Shown here piece by piece: positions 7,074-14,628 of a DNA stretch of 37,006 nucleotides. Position 1 is the first letter of the stretch, and each line of letters opens with the position of its first letter. This stretch comes from Planctomycetota bacterium. Its GTDB lineage: Bacteria; Planctomycetota; J058. The translations under genes were made by a program, and so were the position numbers. The stretch covers positions 1-37,006 of the forward strand of contig JAHBXY010000091.1 in assembly GCA_019636275.1 (NCBI GenBank), read 5' to 3'. Below the pieces are notes generated by a model, which saw only the letters and a list, made by a program, of their open reading frames with translations, was not told where the DNA came from and did no database searches.

Positions 7074-8379
7074 GCAGAGCCCCTGGGATCGCGAGGACCT
7101 GACGACGGCGACGCCGCTCCTCGGCGTCACGCGGGCGCAGGTGGCCGTCGTCGGCGGGGGGATCGCCGGGCTGTCGGTGGCCTACCACCTGGCGCGGGCC
7201 GGCGTGGACGTGGCGCTCGTCGACGCGGGCCGCGTCGGCGACGGCGCCACCGGTCGGAGCACCGGCATGCTCGGCCCGGGCGTGGGCGACGGCGTCCTCG
7301 CCCTGCGCCGACGGTTCGGCGACGGGGTCGCCCGGGAGATGCTCCAGGCGACCGTCGAGGCGGTCGACCTCGTGCGCGACCTCGCGCAGGCCGAGGGGAT
7401 CGCCTGCGACCTGGTCCCCGGCGGGCAGGTCCACGCCGCGCTGACGCCTGCGCACGCGAGGCGGCGCTGGCAGGAGGCGCAGGCCTGGCGGGCGCTCGGC
7501 GTGGACGCCGGGTGGCTCGACGGACCGGCGCTGCGGCAGGCGACCGGCAGCGACGCCTACGTGGGCGGCCTGCGCCTCGAGCCGGCGGCGCTCGTCGACC
7601 CGGTGAGGCTCTGCCGGGGCCTGCGCGACGCGGCCGTCCGGCGGGGCGCGCGGGTGCACGAGGCCACGCGCGTCGTGCGCCTCGAGGCCGGGCGCGTGAT
7701 CACCGCGCAGGGCGAGGTGCGGGCCCGCGACGTCGTCGTGGCCACCAACGCCTTCACACCGGCGCTCGGCCTGCTCCCGGGCCAGGTGGTCCTTCTCCAC
7801 GCGCGCGCCCTCGTCAGCGCGCCGCTCCCGGCCGACGCCCTGGCGGCCCTCGGCGGCGTCGGCCGCGACGCGGTGATCGACGCGCGGTCGTTCTTCCACT
7901 ACCACCGGCTCACGCCCGACGGCCGCCTGCTGCTCGGCGGCGCGACCTTGCGCCGCCGGCCGCGCGACGCGGCCGACGACGCGAGGGCCTGGGCGCGCCT
8001 GACGCGCGAGGCCGAGGCGCTCTTCCCGGCGCTCGCGCCGCTGCGGGTCGAGGGGCGCTGGTCGGGGCCGCTCGCGTTCACCTGGGACCGCCTGCCGCTC
8101 GTGGGCCAGGTCGCGCCGGGCCTGCACGCGCTCGTCGGCTGGTGCGGCCACGGCCTGGCGCTCGGCGCCTGGAGCGGCGCGCGCCTGGCTTCAGCGCTCG
8201 GGGGGCACGCGCCTCTGCCGGCGTTGCCCTGGATCCGCGGGCGAGCGCCGGCGGTCCCGCCGGCGATCGGCCGCGCGGCCGTGGCGGCCATGTCCACGGC
8301 CCTGGACGTCGCGGACCGGGCCACCTGCGCCTGGCCGCGCGCGGTGGCACGTTCGTGTGCACAGGAGGTGGCGGCATGA
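7063..8379 (+). CDS. DAO-family FAD-dependent oxidoreductase (amine/amino-acid oxidase-like)
   Basis: This 438-residue protein has an N-terminal VAVVGGGIAGLSVAYHLARAG (about 27-47), followed by an acidic strand end in VALVDAGRVGDGATGRSTGML, as in DadA, gamma-glutamylputrescine oxidase and glycine oxidase. VVVATNAFTPAL near residues 225-236 is the second FAD-contacting segment. GRWSGPLAFTWDRLPLVGQ and GLHALVGWCGHGLALG near the C-terminus are typical DAO-fold landmarks. Members oxidise a C-N bond to an imine and reduce oxygen or a quinone. The gene is translationally coupled on both sides: it overlaps the DUF2156 gene by 11 bases and the GH1 gene by 4. A role on the amine or hydrazine intermediate of the proposed pathway is plausible but unproven. 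The last 50 residues look like an unstructured or helical appendage. Confidence 0.75.
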   Translation: MASEQSPWDREDLTTATPLLGVTRAQVAVVGGGIAGLSVAYHLARAGVDVALVDAGRVGDGATGRSTGMLGPGVGDGVLALRRRFGDGVAREMLQATVEAVDLVRDLAQAEGIACDLVPGGQVHAALTPAHARRRWQEAQAWRALGVDAGWLDGPALRQATGSDAYVGGLRLEPAALVDPVRLCRGLRDAAVRRGARVHEATRVVRLEAGRVITAQGEVRARDVVVATNAFTPALGLLPGQVVLLHARALVSAPLPADALAALGGVGRDAVIDARSFFHYHRLTPDGRLLLGGATLRRRPRDAADDARAWARLTREAEALFPALAPLRVEGRWSGPLAFTWDRLPLVGQVAPGLHALVGWCGHGLALGAWSGARLASALGGHAPLPALPWIRGRAPAVPPAIGRAAVAAMSTALDVADRATCAWPRAVARSCAQEVAA

Positions 8380-9719
8380 GCGAGTTCCTCTGGGGCACGG
8401 CGACCAGCGCCCACCAGGTCGAGGGGCACAACGTCCACAACGACTGGTGGACGTTCGAGCGGCGCTTCACGCCGTCGGGCGCCGCGTGCGACTTCGTCGG
8501 CCACCTCGAGGGCGACCTCGACCGGGCCGCGGCGCTCGGGACCAACGCCTTCCGCTTCAGCCTGGAGTGGTCGCGCGTCGAGCCGCGGCCGGGCGAGCGC
8601 GACCCGGACGGCGTCGACTTCTACTCGCGCCTGGTCGCCGGGTGCCGGGCGCGCGGGCTCGCGCCCGTGCTCACGCTCTCGCACTTCACGCTGCCGCGCT
8701 GGTGCGAGGGCGGGTGGCTCGCGCCCGCGACGCTCGACGCCTTCGAGCGCCACGTGGCCTGGGTGGCCGAGCGCTTCGGCGGCGAGGTCGAGTGGTTCGT
8801 GACCGTCAACGAGCCGAACGTCATGGCCGGGGCGGGCTACCTGGCCGGCGTCTTCCCGCCCGGCCACCGCTTCCGCCCCGACCTCGCCGACCGCTGCCTC
8901 GAGGCGCTCGTCCGTGCGCACGGCCGCGCCTACCGCGTGCTCCACGAGATCGTCCCGCGCCACCACGGCGGCCGCCGACCGAAGGTCGGGATCGCCCCGC
9001 ACGTGGTCGCCTGGCGGCCGAGCCGCCTCGACCCGCTGGGGCTCACGCGGCGGATCGGCGAGCGCTTCGACTGGGCGGTGCTCGACGCCTGCAAGACGGG
9101 CCGGCTGGCGCTCACCTGGCGCACGGCGGACGTCCCCGAGGCCGAGGGCACGCTCGACTTCGCCGGGCTGAACTACTACATGGCCCTGCCCGCCGACGCG
9201 CCGAGCTTCCTGCGCTTCGCGGGGCTCCTGCACCGCCCGCCCGGGCCGGGCACGAACGACCTCGGCTGGCCGATCGAGCCCGCCGGCTTCGAGGAGGTGC
9301 TCGTCGAGGCGCACCGCCGCCTGCAGGTCCCGATCCTCGTCACCGAGAACGGGACCGCCGACGCGACCGACAGACTGCGGCCCGACTTCCTGCGCGAGCA
9401 CGTGGCGGCGCTCCGCCGGGCGCGCGCCCGCGGCGCCGACGTCGTCGGCTACCTGCACTGGTCGCTCCTCGACAACTTCGAGTGGCACGAGGGCTACGGC
9501 CCGCGCTTCGGCCTCTACGCCGTCGACTACGCCACGCAGGCGCGCACGCCGCGCCCGAGCTGCGAGGTCTACCGGGCCCTGATCGCCGAGGGGCCGGACG
9601 ACGCGAGGGGCGGCGCCTCGCGTGCCGCCCGCGGCGACGAGACCGACCCGACGCGCCGTCCCCAGCACTCGCTCGGGCGTGTCGACGAGCCGCAGCCACC
9701 GAAGGAGGCGTTCGCATGA
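8376..9719 (+). CDS. Glycoside hydrolase family 1 (beta-glucosidase-like)
   Basis: This 447-residue protein has the GH1 TIM barrel from the first residues (FLWGTATSAHQVEG). WFVTVNEPN carries the acid/base Glu of the TxNEP motif near 147-149, and ILVTENGTAD carries the nucleophile Glu of the [IV]TENG motif near 325. Also present are NYYM, YLHWSLLDNFEW and the late GPRFGLYAVDY. All catalytic elements are intact, so it should be an active retaining beta-glycosidase. There is no signal peptide, so it is cytoplasmic. AGGAGGTG precedes the overlapping ATG. The final 40 or so residues (after LIAEG) are not GH1; a dispersed repeat encodes them. A GH1 enzyme in an otherwise flavin/diiron/amine string is odd: it could release an aglycone, transfer a sugar, or be unrelated. 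Confidence 0.88.
   Translation: MSEFLWGTATSAHQVEGHNVHNDWWTFERRFTPSGAACDFVGHLEGDLDRAAALGTNAFRFSLEWSRVEPRPGERDPDGVDFYSRLVAGCRARGLAPVLTLSHFTLPRWCEGGWLAPATLDAFERHVAWVAERFGGEVEWFVTVNEPNVMAGAGYLAGVFPPGHRFRPDLADRCLEALVRAHGRAYRVLHEIVPRHHGGRRPKVGIAPHVVAWRPSRLDPLGLTRRIGERFDWAVLDACKTGRLALTWRTADVPEAEGTLDFAGLNYYMALPADAPSFLRFAGLLHRPPGPGTNDLGWPIEPAGFEEVLVEAHRRLQVPILVTENGTADATDRLRPDFLREHVAALRRARARGADVVGYLHWSLLDNFEWHEGYGPRFGLYAVDYATQARTPRPSCEVYRALIAEGPDDARGGASRAARGDETDPTRRPQHSLGRVDEPQPPKEAFA
9598..9686 (-). repeat. Dispersed ~90-bp repeat, copy B (inside 3' end of GH1 gene)
   Basis: This copy shares GGGGCGGCGCCTCGCG (16 of 16) and a 27-base block around GCCGTCCCCAGC.CTCGCTCG (one mismatch) with copy A at 1902-1995. 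Copy C lies at 11797-11884 in the opposite orientation. It encodes the GH1 tail RGGASRAARGD...RRPQHSLGRVD, nearly the same peptide as in the flavoprotein. Confidence 0.75.
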
Positions 9720-10966
9720 CCCCGCCCGCCGCGTCCCTCGAGCGCCCGTCCACGCGGGCCCAGGTCGAAGATCGACAGGTCGTGATCGCCGGCGGCGGCC
9801 TCGTCGGCTGCACGCTCGCCGTGGCGCTCGGTCGCCTCGGCGTGCCCGTGACCGTGCTCGAGCGCCACGCGAGCACGCCCGAGCTCCTGCGAGGGGAGTC
9901 GATCCTGCCCGCCGGCGTCGAGGTGTGGCGGCAGCTCGGCCTGCTCGACGCGCTCGAGCCGCACCTCGTCGCGACCGAGGGCGTCGAGCTGCGCCACCCG
10001 GCGTTCCCCGCGCCGCTCGCGCTCCTGCACGAGCGCGTGCCGGGCGCCGAGGCCCTGCGGGGCCGCTGCGGCTGGCGCCGCCCGCTCTACGAGGCGCTCC
10101 GCGCGGCGTGCCGGGCCACGCCCGGCGTCGACCTGCGCGAGGGCGCCGAGGTCGTCGCGGCGGCGCGCGGCGACGACCGGCGCGTGGTCCTGCGCACGAA
10201 GGACGGTCACGCCCTGCGAGCCGGCGTGCTCGTCGTCGCCGACGGGCAGGGCTCGCGCGTGCGGCGCCTGCTCGGGCTCGCGCCGCTCGACGACCGCGTG
10301 ACGTCGTACGTCCAGGGCCTCGTCGTCCGCGCGCCTGACTACGCGCGGCGCCGGGTGGTCGTCGGCGCGCACCCGCTCGGCGCGGCGTTCGTGTTCCCGT
10401 TCCCCGGTGGGATGGCGCGGGTGACGTTCGAGCACCACCCCGAGCGCCGCGCCGAGGTGGCGGAGCGGCGGCCGCTGGACCTCCTGCGCGATGCCTTGCC
10501 CGACGTGTGGCTGGAGCTGGGCGGCGAGGCGATCGAGCCCGTCACGCCGCTCCAGGTCCAGCCCGGCCGCAGCGTCAGCGTGTCGACGCTCGTCGAGGAC
10601 GGCGTCGTCCTCGCCGGTGACGCGGCCGGCTGCCTCGACCCGTTCACCGGGCACGGGATGGCGCTCGGGCTCCTCGATGTCGCCACGCTCCTGCCGCTGC
10701 TCGCGGCCGGCGACCCTTCTGCCGCGACCCTGCGCGCGCACGAGCGCGCGAGGCTCGCGCGCCTGGCCGCGCGCCGCGAGGGGACCGAGGCGCTGTGCGC
10801 CGCGTTCCTCGACGGCGGCCCGCTGGCCACGGCGCTCGCGTCGCGCCTCGGCGCGCGCTGGGCCGACCCGCGCGTGCTGCCCGCGGTGTGCGCACAGGCG
10901 GCGGGGCTCGACCTGCCCACCACGCCCACGCTCGCGGAGCGGCTGTTCGCGCTGGGCGTGCTATGA
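9716..10966 (+). CDS. Class A FAD-dependent monooxygenase (PHBH/UbiH family)
   Basis: This 416-residue protein has three diagnostic flavin motifs: VVIAGGGLVGCTLAVAL near residues 22-38 (GxGxxG), VVADGQGSRVRRLLG near 175-190 (DG motif) and VVLAGDAAGCLDPFTGHGMALG near 299-320 (GD motif). It is a second, clearly different member of the family found at 705-2054. A GAAGGAGG site precedes the ATG, which overlaps the stop of the GH1 gene by 4 bases, so it ends the coupled string. It is the other candidate for hydroxylating an amine or oxidising the alkyl chain. Within the family, substrates range from aromatic acids and ubiquinone precursors to polyketides, so the reaction cannot be told from sequence. 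There is no signal peptide; it should be cytoplasmic and NAD(P)H-dependent. Confidence 0.82.
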   Translation: MTPPAASLERPSTRAQVEDRQVVIAGGGLVGCTLAVALGRLGVPVTVLERHASTPELLRGESILPAGVEVWRQLGLLDALEPHLVATEGVELRHPAFPAPLALLHERVPGAEALRGRCGWRRPLYEALRAACRATPGVDLREGAEVVAAARGDDRRVVLRTKDGHALRAGVLVVADGQGSRVRRLLGLAPLDDRVTSYVQGLVVRAPDYARRRVVVGAHPLGAAFVFPFPGGMARVTFEHHPERRAEVAERRPLDLLRDALPDVWLELGGEAIEPVTPLQVQPGRSVSVSTLVEDGVVLAGDAAGCLDPFTGHGMALGLLDVATLLPLLAAGDPSAATLRAHERARLARLAARREGTEALCAAFLDGGPLATALASRLGARWADPRVLPAVCAQAAGLDLPTTPTLAERLFALGVL

Positions 10967-10973
10967 CGGGGGT

Positions 10974-11588
10974 ATGCGCGCCGTGATGCTCGAGGTCCCG
11001 CTCGCCCTGCTCGAGGAGCGCCGCCGCCTCGGCCTCGACCGCTGGGACGAGATGTGGAAGGGGGAGCTGCACATGGTCCCGCCGCCACACGGTGACCACG
11101 GCCGGCTCCTCGTCGGCCTGGCCGCCTTCTTCCGCCTGCACTGGGAGGCGCTGGGGCTCGGGCGCACGTACCTGGAGACCGGCGTGAAGCGGCCGGGCAC
11201 CGGCGAGGACCCGGCGCTGAGCCGCCCAACGGACTACCGGGTCCCCGACCTCAGCTTCCTCCTCCCGGAGCGGTACGGCCGGTTCGTGGACGGGTGGATC
11301 GTCGGTGGCCCGGACGCGGTGCTCGAGGTCGTCTCGCCGGGCGACGAGAGCCGCGAGAAGCTCCCCTTCTACGCGGACCTGGACGTCCGCGAGGTGATCT
11401 TCCTCGACCGACTCACGCGCACGGTGGAGGTCCTGCGCGCCAGCCAGGCGGGTTGGGCGCAGGTAACCGCCGGCGCGGACGGCTGGGTGCGCAGCGACGT
11501 GCTCAGGACCGAGTGGCGCACCGAAGGGGCGACGCTGCGCGTGCGCCGCTGGGACGAGCCGGCGCGCGAGATGCCGATCGAGGTGTAG
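10974..11588 (+). CDS. Uma2-family (DUF820) putative nuclease-fold protein
   Basis: This 204-residue protein has the Uma2/DUF820 layout: an N-terminal helical part with WDEMWKGELHMVPPPHGDHG, then YRVPDLSFLLPERY (the PDlxf motif, about residues 83-96), VGGPDAVLEVVSPGDESREKLPFYADLDVREVIFLDR (EV-x-SP...R-x-K-x-x-x-Y, shown here only in part), and a late beta-rich end. This is a PD-(D/E)XK-type nuclease fold with the Asp, Glu and Lys in place. Members are multiplied in cyanobacteria and other large genomes; their role is uncertain. The start is 7 bases after the previous stop, with only a weak GGGGG site, so it may be co-transcribed without being functionally linked. Confidence 0.75.
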   Translation: MRAVMLEVPLALLEERRRLGLDRWDEMWKGELHMVPPPHGDHGRLLVGLAAFFRLHWEALGLGRTYLETGVKRPGTGEDPALSRPTDYRVPDLSFLLPERYGRFVDGWIVGGPDAVLEVVSPGDESREKLPFYADLDVREVIFLDRLTRTVEVLRASQAGWAQVTAGADGWVRSDVLRTEWRTEGATLRVRRWDEPAREMPIEV

Positions 11589-11752
11589 CCCCTCAGGGCA
11601 GGTCCAGCAGGACCACCTCGCGCGCGGGCGCCGTGGGCGGCAGGCACAGCGGGCGAGCGCGCGTCGACGGCCCGCCGAGCTGGTCAGGCCGCCGAGGCCG
11701 GGCAGGCCCCGGCGGAGCGGCGGCTGGCTCGAGATGAGCCGCTCGCCGGCGA

Positions 11753-11782
11753 TTGACGCGACGCGTCAGTGTCGGTTAGGGT
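11753..11782 (+). promoter_or_regulatory. Candidate promoter with overlapping palindromic operator upstream of the acyl-CoA dehydrogenase
   Basis: TTGACG at 11753-11758 is followed after 18 bases by TAGGGT (11777-11782), a fair -35 with a weak -10. TGACGCGACGCGTCA at 11754-11768 is a perfect 7-1-7 inverted repeat overlapping the -35. This is the shape and place of a TetR- or GntR-type fatty-acid repressor site. The rest of the 310-base gap from 11589 holds repeat copy C and no gene that I trust. Confidence 0.45.
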
Positions 11783-11796
11783 ACGATCGATCTGGA

Positions 11797-11884
11797 GGAC
11801 GCCCGAGCGAGCGATGGGGACGGCCCATCGGGCCGCTCGTGCAGGAGCGCTCCTGCGCGAGGGCCGCCCCTCGCGAGCGCATCA
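11797..11884 (+). repeat. Dispersed ~90-bp repeat, copy C (5' leader of acyl-CoA dehydrogenase)
   Basis: The reverse complement matches copies A and B: GATGCGCTCGCG.GGGGCGG at one end and GCCGTCCCCA.CGCTCGCTCG at the other. Unlike them it lies outside a gene, ending 14 bases before the ATG at 11899. It contains the perfect 16-nt palindrome GCAGGAGCGCTCCTGC (11841-11856), so the leader RNA could fold. Confidence 0.7.
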
Positions 11885-11898
11885 CCGTCGAGGACCCC

Positions 11899-13860
11899 AT
11901 GCCCCTGCCGCCCAGCTCCAACTACCTGACGGACAACGAGGACCTCCTCTGGCACCTCGAGCACACGGTCGCCTGGGAGGAGATCGTCCGGCTCGTCGAG
12001 CGCGACTTCACCCTGCCCGACGGGCCGGGCTCGGTCGCGGCGGCCCGTGAGCAGTACATGGCGATCATGGAGGAGGTCGGCCGCTTCGTCGCCAACGAGC
12101 TGGCCCCGCACGCCGAGGCCATGGACGCGCACGGGACGCGGCTCGAGGACGGCGAGGTCGTCATGGCCCCGGCGTCGGTGGCCGCGTTCGAGATGCTCAA
12201 GGACATGGGCCTGCACGGCCTGTGCATCCCGCGCGAGCTGGGCGGCATGAACTGCCCGCTCGTCCTCTACTTCGCCCTGGGCGAGGTGATCGCGCGCGCC
12301 GACTGCGGGTCCATGACGCACTTCGGCTTCTTCGGCGGGATCGCGCAGTCGCTCCTGGCCTACGCCGCGCGCGAGGGGTCGCTGAAGCTGCAGGACGGCG
12401 TGGTCGTCGAGACGCGCTTCCGCGAGGTGATCGAGGAGATCACGCGCGGCGAGGCGTGGGGGGCGATGGTCCTCACCGAGCCGGGCGCCGGCTCGGACCT
12501 GGGCGCGATCCGCGCGCGCGCCGTGAAGGGCCCCGACGGCAAGTGGCGCCTCAGCGGCGAGAAGATCTTCATCACCTCGGGCCAGGGCCAGTGGCAGATC
12601 GTGCTCGCGCGCACGAGCGACCCGAAGGAGGGCGAGAGCGGCCTGGCCGGGCTGTCGCTCTTCCTCGTCCCGCGGGTGATCGAGCGCGACGGCCAGAAGA
12701 TCGACAACGTCAAGGTCACGAAGGTCGAGGAGAAGCTCGGCCACAGCTCGTCGCCGACGGTCAGCCTCCTCTACGAGGACAGCGAGGCGGAGCTGATCGG
12801 CCAGCTCGGGCAGGGCTTCGAGCTCATGCTCATCCTGATGAACAACGCCCGCGTGGCGGTCGGCTTCGAGGCGCTGGGCGTGTGCGAGTCCGCCCACCGC
12901 ATGGCGACCGAGTACGCGGCGCAGCGCGTGACCATGGGCAAGGCGATCAAGGACCACGAGCTGATCGCCGACATGCTCCAGGACATGGACACGACGATCC
13001 GCGGGATCCGCGCCCTGTGCTTCGAGGCGGTCAACGCGACCGAGCTGGCGCACCGGCTCGACGCCAAGCTGCGCCTCGACCCGCCGGCCGACCCGACGGC
13101 GAAGGAGGAGCTCGAGCGGCGGCTCTCCCGGGCCAAGCGCTACGCGCGCGACCTGACGCCGCTCCTCAAGTACCTCGCCAGCGAGAAGGCCGTCGAGCTG
13201 GCGCGCATGAACATGCAGATCCACGGCGGCATGGGCTACATCCACGAGACCGGCGCCGACCGCCTCCTGCGCGACGCGCTCGTCCTGCCCGTCTACGAGG
13301 GCACGAGCCAGATCCAGGCGCTCATGGCCCTCAAGGACCGCCTCGGCGCCACGATCAAGGACCCGGCCAAGTTCGTGCGCAAGGCCACGGCCGCGCGCGC
13401 GGCGGCGACGTTCTCGCGCGGCCTCGACCGCGCCGTCCACCAGGCCGAGGTCAAGCTCTACCAGTCGATCGAGGCCGTCGTGGCGCGGATCCTCGGCACG
13501 AAGGTCAAGACCGAGTGGCAGACGCTCACGCAGGGCGGGCTGTCGGAGAAGCTGGAGTACCTGACGAGCAAGTTCCTCCGCTCGTGGGACGCCAAGCAGG
13601 ACTTCGCCCACGGCCTCGTCCACGCCGAGCGGATCACGCGCATGCTCTGCGACGTGCGCGTGGCGAAGATCCTCCTCCGCCAGGGCAAGGAGCACCCCGA
13701 GCGCCTGGTCCACGCGCGGCGCTGGATCACCCGCATGCTCCCGCGCGTCACGGCGCTGGCCCTCGAGGTCCAGTCGACCGACCTCGACGACCTGCTCGGG
13801 CGCGCGGAGGCCGAGGACGCCGAGCGGCAGGCGGAGGCGGCGACCGCGGCGCACGCGTAG
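11899..13860 (+). CDS. Acyl-CoA dehydrogenase with C-terminal extension
   Basis: This protein of about 653 residues carries the whole acyl-CoA dehydrogenase fold: an N-terminal helical domain, the middle beta-domain signature AMVLTEPGAGSDLGAIRARAV with GEKIFITSGQ, and the C-terminal helical domain. IHGGMGYIHETGADRLLRD and VLPVYEGTSQIQ hold the usual catalytic-base glutamate (short/medium-chain type). About 170 extra residues after that form another helical region, as in the larger bacterial dehydrogenases of beta-oxidation. It should oxidise acyl-CoA to trans-2-enoyl-CoA, passing electrons to ETF. The ATG at 11899 is chosen because it is preceded by GAGGACCCC, as at 4766, and because the open frame upstream is repeat sequence. 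It has its own promoter-like site with a palindrome, so it is probably not in the upstream string. The intact catalytic Glu argues against a VlmH-type amine hydroxylase. Confidence 0.88.
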   Translation: MPLPPSSNYLTDNEDLLWHLEHTVAWEEIVRLVERDFTLPDGPGSVAAAREQYMAIMEEVGRFVANELAPHAEAMDAHGTRLEDGEVVMAPASVAAFEMLKDMGLHGLCIPRELGGMNCPLVLYFALGEVIARADCGSMTHFGFFGGIAQSLLAYAAREGSLKLQDGVVVETRFREVIEEITRGEAWGAMVLTEPGAGSDLGAIRARAVKGPDGKWRLSGEKIFITSGQGQWQIVLARTSDPKEGESGLAGLSLFLVPRVIERDGQKIDNVKVTKVEEKLGHSSSPTVSLLYEDSEAELIGQLGQGFELMLILMNNARVAVGFEALGVCESAHRMATEYAAQRVTMGKAIKDHELIADMLQDMDTTIRGIRALCFEAVNATELAHRLDAKLRLDPPADPTAKEELERRLSRAKRYARDLTPLLKYLASEKAVELARMNMQIHGGMGYIHETGADRLLRDALVLPVYEGTSQIQALMALKDRLGATIKDPAKFVRKATAARAAATFSRGLDRAVHQAEVKLYQSIEAVVARILGTKVKTEWQTLTQGGLSEKLEYLTSKFLRSWDAKQDFAHGLVHAERITRMLCDVRVAKILLRQGKEHPERLVHARRWITRMLPRVTALALEVQSTDLDDLLGRAEAEDAERQAEAATAAHA

Positions 13861-13896
13861 GGGGCGTCAGGCTCACGCGGCGTCGAGCACGGTCGC

Positions 13897-13921
13897 GGAG
13901 GAGGAGCGCCGCTCCTCCTCC
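13897..13921. terminator. Hairpin between convergent genes
   Basis: GGAGGAGGAGC pairs perfectly with GCTCCTCCTCC (11 bp) around a 3-base loop, abutting the stop codon of the minus-strand gene at 13922 and 36 bases after the dehydrogenase stop. There is no T-run. It could end transcripts from both sides. Confidence 0.5.
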
Positions 13922-14614
13922 CTACCGGTCTCCGCTCCTTCGCGGTCCCTGCCGGGGCCGCCTACCCTTGCCGAACTCCGCGCGCGTCCTGTCGAACCAG
14001 CGTCGCCGCTTCTCGACCTCCGCCCTGGGCAGCGAGTCCTCCACGTCCAGCGCCAGGTCGATGTAGCCGAAGTCGAGGTCGTCCTTGCGCATGGCGACCA
14101 GGTCGCGGATGTCCTTCAGATCGTCGGTCTGGAGGGGCCTGCTGCCGTCCCTGAAGAGGAGCAGCTTGTAGACGACCAGGTCTTCCGGGGTGACCACGCG
14201 GACGCCGCGTGGCCTGAGCGGCAGCGGGATCGACCTCGCCCTGCTGACGATCCTGCGGGACAGCGCCTCTCGCTCCGGCTCCGGGACGATCAACTCCACG
14301 ATGAGCTTGGCCCCGTGCCGGAGCGGAAGGTCGAGCGCGGTGGCGTGGACGCGCTCGAGGTCGTCCAGCGCGGCCGTCGGGACGCCGAACCCCGCCGTCG
14401 CGAGGTCGTGGAGCAGCGCGCGCCGCTTCGACCGGTCGGGCTCGAGGAGGACGACGACGTCGATGTCCTTCGAGCTCCTCGGCTGCGACCAGAACGCCAG
14501 CGTGAACGAGCCGGTGAACGCGTACTCGACGCCGTGCGCCTCGAGCGTGTCCACGAGGGCGGCGAGCATCGCGTTGGCGGGGTCCTCCGCCTCGCGCGGA
14601 TCGACCTTCGGCAT
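13922..14614 (-). CDS. Nucleotidyltransferase-fold protein (AbiEii/MNT-like)
   Basis: This 230-residue protein has the minimal nucleotidyltransferase core near the N-terminus: FTGSFTLAFWSQPRSSKDID gives the GS motif followed by the metal-binding D-x-D of DIDVVVLL, about residues 34-58. Further on are VRVVTPEDLVVYKLLLF and LKDIRDLVAMRKDDLD, the helical region seen in AbiEii-type and similar genome-encoded transferases. Such proteins are often the toxin or modifier half of two-gene modules. The ATG at 14614 is chosen for the AGGA site about 8 bases upstream; a longer open frame upstream overlaps the partner gene and looks non-coding. It lies 14 bases after a small gene on the same strand. Activity is unknown. 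Confidence 0.72.
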   Translation of the reverse strand: MPKVDPREAEDPANAMLAALVDTLEAHGVEYAFTGSFTLAFWSQPRSSKDIDVVVLLEPDRSKRRALLHDLATAGFGVPTAALDDLERVHATALDLPLRHGAKLIVELIVPEPEREALSRRIVSRARSIPLPLRPRGVRVVTPEDLVVYKLLLFRDGSRPLQTDDLKDIRDLVAMRKDDLDFGYIDLALDVEDSLPRAEVEKRRRWFDRTRAEFGKGRRPRQGPRRSGDR

Positions 14615-14628
14615 GATCCGGAGTCCTG

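Noticed and set aside
11589..11750. Possible remnant of a minus-strand gene (frame ending in REVVLLDLP before a stop)
   Set aside because: The last ten residues look coding, but the rest is Pro/Arg/Ala-rich with no start, family or ribosome site.
11899..13860. The acyl-CoA dehydrogenase as the amine N-hydroxylase (VlmH-like) of the proposed pathway
   Set aside because: It keeps the catalytic YEGTSQIQ glutamate and the long C-terminal extension of beta-oxidation enzymes, and it has its own promoter-like region.
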